DNA of 64,000 nt from Rhytidiadelphus loreus (GCA_947034895.1 OX344763.1:18073001-18137000); one strand, 5' to 3'; positions 1 to 14,124 are shown, numbered from the stretch's first letter. Notes: generated by a model from the letters alone, not told the origin. Numbers and translations are program-made.

Positions 1-1070
1 TGATGATTGCTTTTATGAAGGGGGGAAATATTGCTCAGAGTTCTTTTGCTGATTCCAGAAAACAATCGTAAGCCAAATTTGAGGCCTACAACTCTACAAG
101 AAGATTATTTTGAAAACGGAGGGAGTACATTTTTAAGTCACAATTTTGCGTACCCAATTGCACATACCTCATTTGAAAAAGTCACACTACTTTAGATGTT
201 ATGTTTTTGTTTATTTTATACCTAATTTGAAAAAGTCATGCTATCATGTTGGATGGGTTTTTTTTGTGGGTGGGGGACTCAATTTTGTAAACACTTGCAA
301 GGAAGCCTCCCAATGAGATTGAACTCAAGGTCCTAGAATTTGACTTTGTTAGACCAAAAGCATAAACTCATGACAATAAACAAAGAACCACTCAAACAAA
401 CCCTTTGGGGGGCCCAAAAGGGGCTTGTTCTTTTAGAAAGTGGCAGTACAACTGTGTTCCCTGCGGCCGAGATGACGGTTGTAGGAGGACCAAGTTGCAC
501 CCCACAATTAGCCAAAAGCCGTCTCACCCCAACCACTGGATTGATTCATTTTTTGAAAAGAATTTTTCCTAAAAAATGAAAAAAAATGGGTTCCTTCAAT
601 TGAAAATGATTTTTTATTTTTATCTTTTATTTTTATTTGGTGGGGAGGTAGGTGATGACGAAACAAAGCTGATGTCATGGCACTGCAGCAGAAATTCTTG
701 GGGAGCATCTGAGTGTTCTAAATATGACATTCCCAAAAAAGAAAATTGAAAAATTGAAAAATTGAAAAAACATAAATAACTATGTAGTGTAAATTATTTA
801 AAAAAATGAAGATTCTCTTGCCAATCCAAGTATTGTAAGCTTACTTCATCTCCCGAGTCTCCAGACCTTGCTGTTGTGTTCTGGTGCTTTTGCAATGGAA
901 TTGCCATTTGTTAAAAGAAAAAGAAAAAGAAAAAATCTTGTCAAATTGTTTTAAAAGTAAATAAAATAAACTCTTGTCAAATTGTTGAGAGCATTCCCAC
1001 TCATGCTCCAAACTGGTGGCGGGGATGACAGACTCTTTGATGGGCCCATCCGAGAAAAGGTCTCCCATCT
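1..1070. other. AT-rich intergenic sequence, no gene seen
   Basis: No reading frame here looks like a protein, and no RNA gene or transposon terminus was recognised. The stretch contains A- and T-runs and short direct repeats such as the GAAAAATTGAAAAATT run near 750. It leads into the tandem repeat that begins at about 1071. Confidence 0.5.
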
Positions 1071-1830
1071 AGGCCCTTGCAACATGAGGAATTTGAGCGG
1101 GCTCCATCAAAACAAGCTAGGGCCCATAATAGTTAACGGCCTATTCAAATGGCCACTCTAGAAACATAGATTTGGCATATCTCTACATTGTTTGATCTTA
1201 TGAGAGGTTGATTCCGTGCTTTAGAGTGTTGTGAGTTGTTGGTGAGGAGCCCTACGGTTGATTAAAGTTGGGAGGGCGTGCCACTCACTATAGACCTCAA
1301 AAATTGCAAGAAAGGGTCCCCCCCACCTAGGCCCTTGCAACATGTAGAATTCGAGTGGGCTCCATAAGAACAAGTCAAGGCCCGTAACATTCAAGGGCCC
1401 ATGCAACCATTCCTGAGCATGGATTTGGAGTATCTACCACATTGTTTGGTCTTATGAGAGGTTGGTTCTTTGCCTTCAATGCATTGTGAGCTACTGGGGA
1501 GGCACCATGTGATTGTTTGGAGTTGGAAGGGTGTGCAATTTGTTGTAGACCTCAAAAACCTTGAAAGAAGGTCCCACCCTAGGCCCTTGCAATAGGTAGA
1601 ATTTGAGTGGACTCCATAAAAGCAAGCTAGGATTTGTAATAGTTGAAAGGTCCTCGCAACCACTCCAACACATAGATTTGGCTTATCTTGACATTGCTTG
1701 GTCTTATGAGAGGTTGTTTCCTTGCTTTAGAGCGTTGTGAATTGTTGGAGAGGTGCCATGTGGTTTTCTAGAGTTGGTAGGGTGTGCAACTTGCTATAGA
1801 CCTCAAAACAAATCTAGCGTAGACCCTCTT
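1071..1830. repeat. Tandem repeat, about 255-bp unit, three copies
   Basis: The phrase AGGCCCTTGCAACAT recurs at about 1071, 1328 and 1581 (the third diverged). Each time it is followed by a GAGTGGGCTCCAT-like phrase, a GGGCCCAT-like phrase, and a 'cacattgtttggtcttatgagaggttg'-type stretch. The spacing is 257 and 253 bases. A partial fourth unit, missing its first part, ends near 1830. The copies have diverged and all minus-strand frames in them are short, so this is a decayed non-coding tandem repeat. Confidence 0.8.
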
Positions 1831-3774
1831 TGTCATAAATTGAGGGCCACTTTCCTTGAGTATGGGTGTGAGTGCTATGAGAATGGCAAAGAATATTGTA
1901 AGTGTATGCAATAATTTTGGGCATGCAAAGTCAGTGATGAAAGTACTTACAACTATGAATATAGGTGACATATGTAGATTATGCCTTGAAAATTTACACT
2001 TTGTTCATACAATGTCTACAAAATGTATTCTAATTAAGAGAATCTAAAATCTCCTTTTGACCACCAAGAAGATCCTACCAAAAAAATTAGAGTCTAACAA
2101 TAGAAACCATCATCAAGACCTTATATGGATGTTTTTAGGTGGTGTTACCTTGACCCCTAATTGCTCCAAAGTTTATATTATGAATATCAAATCTACTACT
2201 TTAGGGCAATGGTTTGTCCAATGATATTTCATTCATCTATAGGTAATGCTTGAATCTTTATCCGACAAAGTTTCAAAGTCCTCTAATAGGTTTTAAATTT
2301 TTTGGCATGTACATATGATGTCAAATTTTATTGTGATATTTTGAAATGTTTTCAAACGTAAGAGAATATACCAACTTTTTGGGAATATGATTTTTATTTA
2401 AATTAGTATGTGGGAAAAAAAGTTAAGGCCTCCTAAGTATAAAATATTTGAAGGTGGACAAGAGAAAAAACTTGAAATAAAATTTTGAATTTTTTTCTGA
2501 TGGAACATTTTTTAGGTCTACATAAAAAGCTTCAATACATTTGATCACAATTAATGATGTGAAAGTTAAGAAAACTTTTGATTTGTTGGCAAATAGGGCA
2601 TGACCAAGAAAATAATATATAAGATTCATTTCTAAATCCAATTTTTACAATTAAAAAAAAGAAGAAAGATTGCTTGTTTCAACAATCTAAACTTTAGAAT
2701 TGACATATTTCGATTCCATCTTAGAGCTATAAACTATATAATTTTTCCTTCCATCTTTTTCCTTCTATTTTTTGACGATCTAAATAAAAATACTGAAAAT
2801 CAATTAAAATGTTTTGAATTATTTTCTTTAAATTTTCAACTCCATTCTCCACTTTAAAGATTTAAACCCTCTAAAATCTAAAGTCCAAAATTTTGAAGTT
2901 AATAAGCTTCAAAGCCTAAAAGCCTCATATCACAAGGTGCAAATAATTTTTTTCCCACTTTGAATACTAATATTTTGCAATCCACTTTGTCAATGATTTT
3001 GAATTGTCTATTCACACAGTTCCAAACATTTCATATGCAAAATCCTATTGTTGGATTATTAATTTTTTTTTCTTTTCATCTTAGCTTTTTACACTTAAAA
3101 TGGTAGTTTTGGAATTTTGTTTTTTTGGTAAAACAAAATCATAAAACTTGAGAGGTTAGTAAACAACCCCTACAACCAACCTGATGAAATCCAAGTAATT
3201 GAATAATATAATTGAACAAAGTCAAAAGCGCAAATGTGCAAAATTTCAAAAAAAAGAATTCAAATGTTAAAGGAACGGACGCATATTTCTTTATCTTCTA
3301 CTTGAGGTGGACCCCCCAAATGCGCCACCAACCCAAAATCGCCATCTTCACTCTGTGTACATCTCCAAAATCAAATATGTACCCATGTAGAAGAAACTCC
3401 ATTCTTTAGAACTCAACTTTTATTCCTTCGTAACTTTTGCACACGGGATCCAAATACTGCCTTCTTTGGTGAGTTGGAACCTCCTTCACACGTGCCAATA
3501 GTTGCTAACATTAGCAACTTGGGGCACAGTAGCAGAAAGTGGCGGTTTTGGGGGTACCCACCTTATCCCACTTTCACAGAGACCTGCTTTTCCAAGCTGC
3601 GTCAAGTTGCATGGAAACGACAGCTGAGAATAATAAGCTTCCATATCCAGCGTTCCAAATTGTGCCATACTGAGTAAAAGTAAAAGTAAGGTAAGTTAAT
3701 GCTTCATGATTTGCAACCAACGGATCCCTCAACTACACCACCCTTTGCTCCTTGTCAAGTGTACAAACACGACC
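1831..3774. other. AT-rich intergenic sequence
   Basis: Frames are short and no product is recognised. The part at about 2640-3130 resembles the inner part of the TTAA-bounded elements found later in the window (compare 12000-12180 and 46850-47100). It could be a badly eroded relative, but no terminus was found. Confidence 0.35.
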
Positions 3775-4015
3775 CATTAAAACTCCCATTTAAACCCCCA
3801 TTAAAAAACCCAATAAAAAACCCATTCAGAACCCAATTAAAACTCCCATTTAAACCCCATTAAAAAACCCAATAAAAAACCCATTCAGAACCCAATTAAA
3901 ACTCCCATTTAAACCCCATTAAAAAACCCAATAAAAAACCCCATTCAGAACCCAATTAAATCCCCATTTAAACCCCATTAAAAACCCCACTTAGAACCCA
4001 ATTAAAACCCCATTA
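3775..4015. repeat. Tandem repeat, 60-bp unit, about four copies
   Basis: The phrase AATTAAAACTCCCATTTAAA recurs at about 3775, 3835, 3894 and (changed) 3955. It is followed each time by a CCCATTAAAAAACCC-type and a CCCATTCAGAACCC-type phrase. The period is 59-61 bases. The array is strand-asymmetric, with C and A on the plus strand and G and T on the minus strand, and is non-coding. Confidence 0.85.
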
Positions 4016-5110
4016 ACCCCCCCCATTTCAAACCACTTTTAAAAACATTTTTAGAACCCAGAAACACTCTTCCTTTTAAGGCTATCACCTGAAGAACCGA
4101 GTCCCCCCATCTCTAGCTGAGGTGCCTGACCCAATCCTGGTTTAGCATGCGCAGCGCAAGGATGCCTAAACCCGGATCGCTCTTCCAACACCTTCTCCGC
4201 GTCACAGCTTTTCGTCCTTCGACGGTGTTTCTGTCGCTCGGAATTTAGTTAAAAAGATTCAGAGCATTCACGTGCACCAGGCGTCAGTCAGTACGTCCTC
4301 ATTCAGTTTCTGAATGTCAACTCCACACTAATAACTTATCATAAGCTAGAGCAGCCACAACAACAACAACAATGTTATCCATGGGAACTCACTTATTATG
4401 TTAACGGACTTGATAAGTTAACTTAGTTACTGGCGCGGAATGATTGTTTGATTCTAATAGTGTTTTGAATCTTCAAACAGAAAAACAAGGAGTACTTTTT
4501 GATGGAATCGAGTGGTTTGAAACGAAAAAGAGAGTGTCTGTGTACGTTTGTTGGCAGAAGAAGAATAAGTTTTTGAAAGGTACACCACCACCACAGATCC
4601 ACAGATCCACAGCCAGCCAGTCAGTAAGGTAAGGGTAAAAAGGTACCTTAATCCAGTTGATTGATTCCGTCTTTTGTTGCTTCCTGCAACTTGCCGGCTT
4701 GATAAAGATTGCGTTTTTCTTTTTTTCTTTTTTTTAAGTTCGTTGATAGTTCCGTAGTAGAAGAAGTGAAAATTCTATGATGAAAAGTCACTGGCGTGCC
4801 TGCGACAGGCACGAAGGTCATGTGACTGATGAACAGAGCGAGGAGCCAGCCAGGGGGAGTCGGTTCAGTTGCGGCCCAGTAAGGGACTGACCACGTGGAA
4901 TTCCAGTGCGACTGACGGAGTTGGAGAGGTGTTTGAGGCGGAGGCGGAGGCGTCAAGTGGCACTCCACACTCCAAGTCAGCATTCGGTTGTTGTTAAAAG
5001 TCGGTTGCATCCTTGGAAGAATGACGTGGAATGTGGAATGGGAATTGAGTCCAATTGAGACAGTCTACTGCAGAAAAACTCTAGAAACAAGGTAAACTGG
5101 TGAAATCCAC
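4016..5110. other. GC-richer island with a G-box; possible promoter or degraded gene edge
   Basis: This stretch is clearly richer in G and C than its surroundings. It contains a perfect CACGTG palindrome at 4892-4897 and a second ACGTGG at about 5023. A minus-strand frame of 120 codons (4648-5010) has low-complexity proline runs and matches nothing recognised. It may be the regulatory edge of a gene not seen here, a lost gene, or chance. Confidence 0.25.
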
Positions 5111-8100
5111 AACTTCGGCACTCCACTTTCAGGAAGCGCGCGCGGCTTTGAAAACCAGAACAAATAGCTAGAGCATGAGCAATAAGAAATGAAAAATTTT
5201 ATGCAACTTTTCTAAGGAAAACCAAGGTAATTCTACACATGCCCCTAAGTAGTAGTTTTTGAGAGCTTTGTGTAGAAATTGTAGCTTTGATAGATTTATG
5301 TTCAAGGGCGTAGAAATCACACGTTGAAATTGCCAATAAGAATGATAATGTTGGTCGCTCGCTCTTTGCGAGAGAAAGAATGGAACATAGTTTTTGAACC
5401 TCTCCCATTTGTCTTGTCTTGTCTTGTAGAGACTGAACAAACAGAATATTAATTCACATCAACTTAAGAAAAACTGGATCAACATTCTTCTGGTGTTGGT
5501 CCAAGGACCATTGAATGTGAATGAAAGAGTCTCTTGTGGATTGAGTTCTATATATTCTCTCCTCATATTTTGATGCGGAGAATTTAACTCTGGTTCTTGG
5601 TTTTGGAACCTATGTATAAGACTACTTGAAGAGTCCGCTTGTTCAACTTGGTGGTCTCGCATCAATATTATTGATTCCAAATCTGAGGTCGATGTTGCAA
5701 GAATGATTAATTGTAGGACTCTTTCTTCTTGAAAAAAAATATCAGGACTCTGATACCCGATATCACTTAAAATTCACAAGATAGAGCTTCAATGCCTGAG
5801 TGCCTTGTGAGCCAGTTTTCCTTCTTTCTTTTTCCTTCTTCGCCAGTATAAGGCAACTAGAACTTCATCACCTTCAAGCAAATGAATGTGAAGCTTGTAT
5901 AGTTAGTTTCTTTCAAACGACACGATTCCAGCGGCAAAAATTGTGACATGTGTGTACATAAAGGTCTTAAATTTAGGATAGGTATGAATTCATGTTTCAG
6001 AATGTGCATTTTGAAAGGGTGCCAAAGTATTGGATTACTGCCCATTTAACGACATTGTCGTTCCCTGAAAAGCAACTACATTACGCTTATATTGTTGGTT
6101 TCTGATCTCCCAACATCCTGACCCTGGGAAAAAAATTACTCCCTAGTCTACAAGAAGGTACCAAGTGCGCTCACAATATCCAATGAGCTGCAAGTAATGT
6201 AAGTTCGCAATGTGTGATGATCTTACGAGCTCTAGTGATGTTTCCAGGTTTTGAATGTCGAGTTGCCAGGTTACATTCTAAGACTTTGAAATTCCGCAGC
6301 TGGCAGATCGAGGTTCATGGTTGAAAGTAGCAGTGTAGTTGAACTAGAATGGTAATTATTGCTTGCAATTTTTATGGCGAAAATGTGACATTCAAGGGCT
6401 GAAATTTCGGCCACTTGGAAGTGCTTAGATGGGTTTTTAGCTTCCCCACTAGAATCTCTAGAGCTCTAAAAATTTAGTCACTCACAGATCTATGCAAAAT
6501 ATTCTACCTCTTTACTTTTGACTCGTGGAAACAATCGGCCTACCTGAATAATGTCGTTAGTGTGACTGCTTTATCAATTGACCAATTTCAAGAAGCTTCG
6601 CGTACAACCTTTTCAACAAATGCTAGATTGAATGATTGATCGAGGTCCTCAACGAACGCCCTTCAAGAATGAGCTCGAAGCAAGAGATTTATCAGAACTA
6701 GTATGACACATTGGTATCAAGATGAAAAGGAAAAAAGAAAAAAAGAAGATTCTCATGAGTCTGCAGCATATCATGCACAAAAGAAGAAGAAAAACTCTGG
6801 CTTTTTGACAAAGCGACTGCGAATTAAAGCGGGAGACCTGGGTTGGAATATATATGCACAGAACATAGACTCAGCAAAAGACATGCTCTTCAAACACTTA
6901 CCTGCATTTTATTTTTGGTACACTTTCCACACATACATTTTGTTCCCATCCCCACCTCTGAAAACTGGGAAGTAGTTAACCCAAAATTTTCCATGTTGCG
7001 TGCAGCATTTCTTTCTTACAATAATATCCGACCCAGCTCTTGAGCAGCAGTTCGTTTCATATTATGATTTCATCAGAACCCTAAACCCTGAACCGCCAGG
7101 ACTCTCTTTTGATTTATTTCCCATGTCCGAACCCTACACAATTCCTCGCTACTAGAATTTGGAGGGTACGTTTACCTGACCGTTTTTCACAGCAACGTTT
7201 CGGAGGATGCTTTTCTTAGCAACGGTTTTCAGCAAACAAGAAAGTTTTGGGATCAATCATACTTCAGCAACATGTAAAAAAGTTTTTCAGCAAACATGTT
7301 CAAAAACATTCTTCACTTTGGACAACGTTTTAGTAGCAACTTGGAATGTCAACTCTGGAATTGAATCAAGTTTTAGTGTTGATTAATTCTCAGCAACGTT
7401 CCAACGCGGCTACAATCAATCGGTTGTTGCAGGCCTGGGGTGAATTTGAGCACCAAATTCGGTTCAAAATTCGGTTCCAAGTCCTATCGTTGTAAATCAT
7501 CTATTATTGCAGGAATGCAAGTCTAGCTAATTAACAATGGGAGGAGGGGATGGCTAGCTACAGGAAACTCCAACATACGAGACAAATTTCTTACATTGCG
7601 GATCCACCTACACACTTGCAAAAAAAGTACTGTACTGTACACACAAGTAGATTGAACGAGACCATCCTCTGAATGTCTGAAAATTTTCTCATCGAACTCC
7701 GTGGAGATACTCAATAGATTGGATGATGAGCTCTTCAACTGATATTGGTTGAGAGTTGAGACAAATCTCAGTTCAAAGTCAAGGCAAGAAGCCTTGGTCT
7801 GGTCTAAGGTACGGCACGGCACGGCAGTCGAGAAGAAGGAGAAGAAGAGCTCTGGTCGTATGACCAGCGTGAATGAAGAGTGTTGGAGATAGTTTTACTA
7901 TCTAAGCCATAAAAGGCTTAGGTGCCAAGGCAATGCTATCTTTGGTATGGTAGTTGGTTTGGTTAAAGGTACCCTGGTCAAGAAGAAGAACTTTGGTCGT
8001 ATGACTAGCATGAATGAAGAGTTTGTTGGGGATAGTTCTACTATTTAAGAGCATGCCCACTGTAGCCTGTTCAATTTGACACGCCAAAGTAGATTGAGCG

Positions 8101-11100
8101 GGCCCTTTGTGCAATGAATCAAAGGCTGGATTGGAGGGTGGAGCAGGGACCCCATCGTCCCTCACTCTGCTCCTACTTCCAAAATTGTGACCTCACCTCT
8201 ATGAGCTTTTTGGTGAGGTTGCTTCTCATTGACTACTTTCAAAACTGCTGCGCAAAGTCATGTTTGGACAAAGATTCTCCGCAATCTCCGGTCTCGAGTC
8301 ACTCAAAGGGCTTGCTACTCTTAAGTTGGCTAGGTGCATTTTGTAAGTGGCCGCTTTGAAAGTTGCATTTGCAAGGATTGTGGTGGGGAGCAAAATGTTG
8401 CAAGGGCCCGCTCAGACTGTTGTTAAAGTTGCCAACAACATGCCTCAGTGGCCATGCTCTAAGCCATGAAGGCTTTTAAGGTACTACAGTAGTGCTATCC
8501 TTGGTATGGTAGTCAAAGCTTCATGCCTTTGTCATCATGCTCAAGCCTTGAATGAATTGAATTTTAGATTCAAAGTCTCTCTTAGGTGGGGAACCCAATA
8601 TCATTGTTGTATGCTGGCAACCATGGTAGTATATTACCTTGGTATTGATAGCCAAATCCACTTGCTTTTTTAAAGTATGTCTCATTGGCTTTGTTATTAT
8701 TAGTGTGTATTTGCTAAAACTTCTACCAGTGCTATGATAGTGCAAACTGAATGTTATTTAGTGTTAGCAAGCCAACTTATAGTAGTGATACAATAGAACT
8801 TCTAATAAGTAGTAGGGCCTAGACGAGTTTGACACATTACATTAGAGAGGTTATTTTAGTAAGGGATGGTCATTTGCATTCATGACAATTGAAATCACTC
8901 TATTTGGAATGAATGTACACTCTTTTGGATGAATAAATGAATTTTCATCCATACATTGTAGGTTTTATCCATTTTCATAGATGTAAATAGCTTTGTCACT
9001 CTAGTAAAGATTGTTTTTTACACTGTCTAGAATAAATGAAAAAAAAACTCTTCTCTAGACTACAATGGATTGATTTAGATTCAATGTTTGTACTAAAGTA
9101 ACTACACCTAATCATGACTCTTATCCAAAATTGTCTCAATGGATTTGGAATGAATCTTTGACAGACTTCGCCCTATCATCAATATAGTCAACTAAAAGAT
9201 TCATGGTTGGATAGGATGAATATATACATTCTTTTCATCAAAGTCATTGATTGGACACTCTTAATCCTCAATGTCCTTATTGGATTTACCATGGAGTTCT
9301 AGAAGAAAGTCAATTTGACCAAGGTGGTTACTCAAAAATGATATCAATTGATATTTGGACCAATAGGTGCATTCTTCATTTCTACAATGATATGGAAAGT
9401 TATCCATCAATTATTTTTTGGCCTCAACGTCTATGCATAGTTAATGGATTGAACAAAGGAATCTATTTGCAACCTCTCATATCAAAGTATTTCAATGGAT
9501 TTGGGTTCAATAAATTGAATTAAGATAACTTCACCTAATCATGCCCCTTATCCAAAAGCAATCCCTATAGATTCTTGTCAACAAAATTATAGCAATTTGG
9601 TAGTAGGAACTACACTTTGATATGTAGTGGAATGTTTTAAGTGTAAATATATAACCCTTATCCAAAAGTAATCTCAATAGATTCTTTTCAACAAAAATTA
9701 TCACTCATTGATTTGTTTATCAACCACTTTGCTTTGTTTATAAGTTGCTTCTTTATCCTGCTTCAATGCATCAATTTGGTTATTGGTCACTTTTAGCATT
9801 TACTAGAAAGTCTTTGTAGCATCTTCTACCCAGGGGTTTCTATCTTCACATAACATGGGTTTTTCATGTTGAGATGTTTGTCAGCATAAGTTGGGACATG
9901 TCTAAATTACGTCTAGATACATATGACCTAATTTTTTTAAGGCCAAGCGTTGATGAAGTTCATTATCTCCGTCGTTTGTATGTATTGAGTTGGAAATCCT
10001 ATTCATCAAGCGAGAAACTATTGAGCTATTTAGTCAAACAATCTTGTCCATCCAAATTGCAATTGTTTTCATCCAGATTCTATCTAAACTGAGATCTAAA
10101 CGGATGTTGTGGTTGAGGGTTGATGTTTTGATGTGTTTGACTAGTACATAAACAAAAGGAGAACAAATATAATCCAATACTAAGTGCTCAAGTAGATAAA
10201 CACATCATAAACAACTCAATTGAATGATAATAGATTAATTGTCAAGGACATGAGAGAACATATAAATACAAAGTGAAAGGACCAAATGGATGTACAAAAC
10301 TAAGCAAGATGGATGAACATAGTTTGAACAGAGTACAAAGTATGAATAGAGTATGAACAATGTGTATAAAATATATCCATACAAACTTTGAATAATTTAT
10401 TTGTTGTATTTGGTAATATAAAAATTAATTAAACATTATTTCTACCACCAAATAATTAGATACAACAATAAATTGCTTTGAACAATATTAAATTTTATTA
10501 TATCTAAATCTTCCTTAACTTATGATTGTGTGTTGTGATGGTAGCTTGCTTGTCCCTCATTGGCTTTAAGTTAGGTTCAATTAGCCTATTATTTTCATTC
10601 AAATGTGACTAAGATGTTTTTAAGGCTAACTAACTTCTCCTTAGTCACAACCAAGGTTGTACACTTGGACATTTGGGAGGATTTTTATGTTCAAAAGACT
10701 TTTTGTATGTTCATTTGGACGTGGGCATTGGCCTATATGTTATATTTGCATTAGATGTGATTTGGAGCAAGGGGAGGGTTGTTTCAAGCCTGTTCCCCTT
10801 GTTATTCCTTTGCAATGAAAGAACAATTCACTGTTAGAATATATATATATTTCTTCTCTTTTATATAGTTTTCAAATGAAGAAAAAAAGTTGAAATGGTT
10901 GGATGGTGGCAATGGATGGTCCAACTACAATTTGGGAAATTTTTGAAGCTCTTCTAGCTGATTTCTTCCTTTTATGAAAGTAGACTGGGTTTTTTTTTTG
11001 TAGACATTGTTTCTCGGGGAGATCACTCCTTGTAATTTAAGGTATACACTTGAGTTAAGAGGGTATTTGATGTGGGTCTATTTACCTTAATCATTGCATT

Positions 11101-11338
11101 TAAGATGACCGTATTTTTACATAAAAAGCTAAAAAGGGCATATTTCCAATACCCTATGGTTTTTATAAATTCATTTATGCAAGTTTTTAAGTAGGGCTAT
11201 CTTACATATAAAATTCAAGTGTCCAATTTTGTCCCACTCCTATCCTTCTTCACAAATTTTCTCTTCCATCTACTGCACCTATGTATGGGATATATATTGT
11301 AAAACCAACAATAATCAATTGAATTCAAGTGACAATTT
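5111..11338. other. Long AT-rich intergenic stretch with dispersed repeats
   Basis: No gene was recognised in about 6 kb. Visible structure includes a direct duplication of a GTCGTATGAC-containing segment (about 7855-7915 and 7995-8055, both followed by GATAGTT-TACTAT). A segment at 9350-9480 beginning TTTGGACCAATAGGTG has a diverged second copy at 24580-24690. Another at 9600-9720 (TAGATTCTT-TCAACAAAA) recurs at 16310-16400. These look like old dispersed repeats. Confidence 0.45.
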
Positions 11339-13943
11339 TTAACCCCTAAAGGCCAATTGTCCATTGAATGAACGATTGAAACTCTGGATAGGTCCCTACG
11401 AAGTCAATTTTGGACTTTGGTCAAATATTCATAAAATTTTGATACAAGATGTGAACATGTATCTTTTTCGTGAAAATATAATTTTTTTCTGCCCTAAACT
11501 TTTTTGGCAACCCTTGCAATTTGGGCATCTTTGAGGCATCTTTGCAAAAACTCTCATCAACTATTGAAATTTGGCATTTATGATACTAATAAAATATGTC
11601 ATACAATTATAAAAAATAATTTAGTTCTCAAATCACATCCTCAAAGGAGTCAAACTTTATTAGCTATATTAGGGTGGCTTAAAAAAAAACTTTTCTTCTT
11701 ACCTCAAGTCCTATTATCTTGCAATATGTGAAGTCAAAGTTCTTGAAATTTTTTCCAAATATTCTAAATGTTTGTCTCTAATTTTTAACCATTTGGATTT
11801 CAAATTAAAAAAATCTCATTGCACAAGAAATCATCAAAAAAAGACTAATGTATTGCCAATGCATTTAACCTCTTTGCATTGCAAGTTGATTCAAAATTTT
11901 CATGAGTGAACTTAACATCGTATATTTATGAATAGTCAAAATCCTCATTTTTGTGTAGACCAAAAATTTTACTCTAAGAGGGCTTGAGGTCTATTGATCA
12001 TAGTTTGCAAGAATGAGAATAAAGTTTTTTTTCTCACTTCAAACATTATAATTTTTCAATCCACTTGATTAAATGGGCTGAAACTGTTTCCACACATTTC
12101 CATAATTATATAATACACTTTTATACAATTGGAATTCTTTTAAATAATTTTTTATTTTAGACAATGCATCAAAAATTGACAATTTTGGATTTTTTCCCTT
12201 CTAAAACACCCTCTAGTTTTTAGGGGTTAATAACATTGAACACTTTAGAATTCCTAATGAAACTATCCCATGAAAATATCATTTAATACAAATGTGATCA
12301 ACACATATGGCTTCAAAGATTAGAGTTAAATGGACTATAAATTCTATCTTCATATTGTACAATTTTCAATTTGTTGAACCCGCCAAGGTAAACTTCCCTA
12401 TTCATACGCTAGGGGAGGACACTCTCACTACATTTGGGGTAACTACGTGCGGCGGTGGAAAAAGTAATTCATGTAATTCACCTTGAATAAACTATAATTT
12501 CATTCTAAAATTTTGAGCTTTGTTTAACAATGACTAAAGGTTTCTATTGACAAAAAATTCAATTCCAAATAACATAAGATATATTGTCTAGAAAGGGTTG
12601 AAAAATGAACTAAAATGGCATGTTCTCCAACTAAAATATTTATAGAGCTCACATGAAGATGACTATTGCATCAATATTCAACCAAAATAAACTTTCAATA
12701 GAAAGCTATTCTATATAATTTTTTTTTCATTTTTCAAATTTTTTTTCTTATATAATATAGAGGTGTGAAAGTTATTTTCAGCTTTACAGTGTATCTTTTT
12801 TCTTCAAAAATTTATAACTAATTACTATTAGCACAAAAAAATACCAATAATTCAAAACATAAACTTATAAAGTAGTAAAATCTATCCATAATTTTTTTTT
12901 TGAAAAAGAAATTAAATTTTAAGGTGTATTACTTGTTTTACTTTTTCCGCCGCACGTAGTTTGCTAAAACATAGGGAGTGTCCTCCCCGTGTTCATACGA
13001 TGTGACAATTTTTCCACTTTTAGTTGATGTCTTACATTTACATTTAAGAATACTTTTTTTTTATATATACACTAGAAGCACCATGGCACAATTTTAGTCG
13101 ACCACCCATTATTGTAGATTTTCTTGACTATGTCCATTTTATCATCCATATGAAATTATTTGTCCACATCTATACTCATCATACTATGAAAAATTTGCAC
13201 GGCTTCTATTTGTGAAGGCTAACTTATTAATAAAAATTCCTACTGTATGATGTTTTTACATACTCTAATTTATATATATTAGAGTGTGTAGCATTTCATG
13301 AACCCTATAGTAGTTCTACAAATTATATAAAATTTTTCCCCTTTGAATTAAATGAATCCTATCTTTTAACTCACGTAGTTTTCTAAAAACTGTGAGTGTT
13401 CCCCCCGGGCATTGTTTGCATCCTCTCAATCACAAAAGTACTAGTACTGTCTATTTTTTAGAATATCAATTTTTCACTAGCCAATTTTGTCAAAATTGAA
13501 ATTGACACCCGCTTAATTGTGATATTTCTTTAATGTCATTAAAACCAATTCCAAACTAAAACTTCAAAGTTTATTTTAAAGTAGAGATTCCATAACTACC
13601 CACAAACTAAAAGTCCTCATAATTTTTTATTCATTGATCAAAATGGAATGATTAAAAGCTTTCCACATATATAAAACTCTAGAAAACCAATTTCAAATTT
13701 TTGTTCCTAAAAAAGTGATTTTCTCTGATCTGCATGGATTGCCCATTTACAAAAAAAATAACATATTAGACCGTAACTTTTGACTCATATTTCCAAATGT
13801 CATGAAATTTAGTGCATATGAAAGATAATCCTTGTTTCTACCTTATATTAAAATTTCAGCCTAAAATATGCAAATCTCAGTCACACGTACTTGCCCAAAA
13901 TTTCTATTTTGCCAAAAATGCATGCTGGTCCTTTAGGGGTTAA
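11339..13943. mobile_element. TTAA-bounded inverted-repeat element, copy 1 (with nested MITE)
   Basis: The left end is TTAACCCCTAAAGG at 11339 and the right end is CCTTTAGGGGTTAA ending at 13943, so the ends are inverted repeats with TTAA outermost. The right half (about 13620-13940) resembles the matching half of the copies at 18619-19196 and 46426-59864, for example the 'aaaatggaatga..aaagc' stretch. No transposase frame is present, so it is non-autonomous. A 583-bp MITE (12409-12991) sits inside. TTAA targets with CCC-starting ends are known for piggyBac and TTAA targets for Sola3; assignment to either is an inference. Confidence 0.6.
12409..12991. mobile_element. MITE with 8-bp target duplication TTCATACG
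   Basis: TTCATACG at 12401-12408 is repeated exactly at 12992-12999. Between them lies a 583-bp element whose left end (CTAGGGGAGGACACTC) is inverted at its right end (GAGTGTCCTCCCCGTG). The inverted similarity extends about 90 bases inward through ACTACGTGCGGCGG and AAAAAGTAA. It has no coding frame. An 8-bp duplication fits hAT-type MITEs, although the ends are not a typical hAT CAGGG. A third, isolated end with the same CACGTAGTTTTCTAAAA...GAGTGTTCCCCCC arrangement lies at about 13371-13405. Confidence 0.75.
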
Positions 13944-14124
13944 TATTGCATCCTTGGTATGAATTGAACTTAGCATAGTCCTTCACCATTTGAAGGTCAA
14001 GGATCCTCCCAACTCAACCAAAATGGAATTGAGAATACTAATGAAAAGATTGCATGAAATCAAGAGAGTTTAAGAATTAAGGTTTTCGTCTTCTTCAAAT
14101 GGTTCTTTTGCTACCCCTATAAGG

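Noticed and set aside
4648..5010. Possible 120-residue minus-strand protein
   Set aside because: Proline runs and no recognisable motif; the region looks more like GC-richer regulatory or degraded sequence.
9251..9523. 90-residue plus-strand protein beginning MDTLNPQCPYW
   Set aside because: Part of it matches a diverged non-coding copy at 24580-24690 whose frame is not kept, so it is more likely a dispersed repeat.
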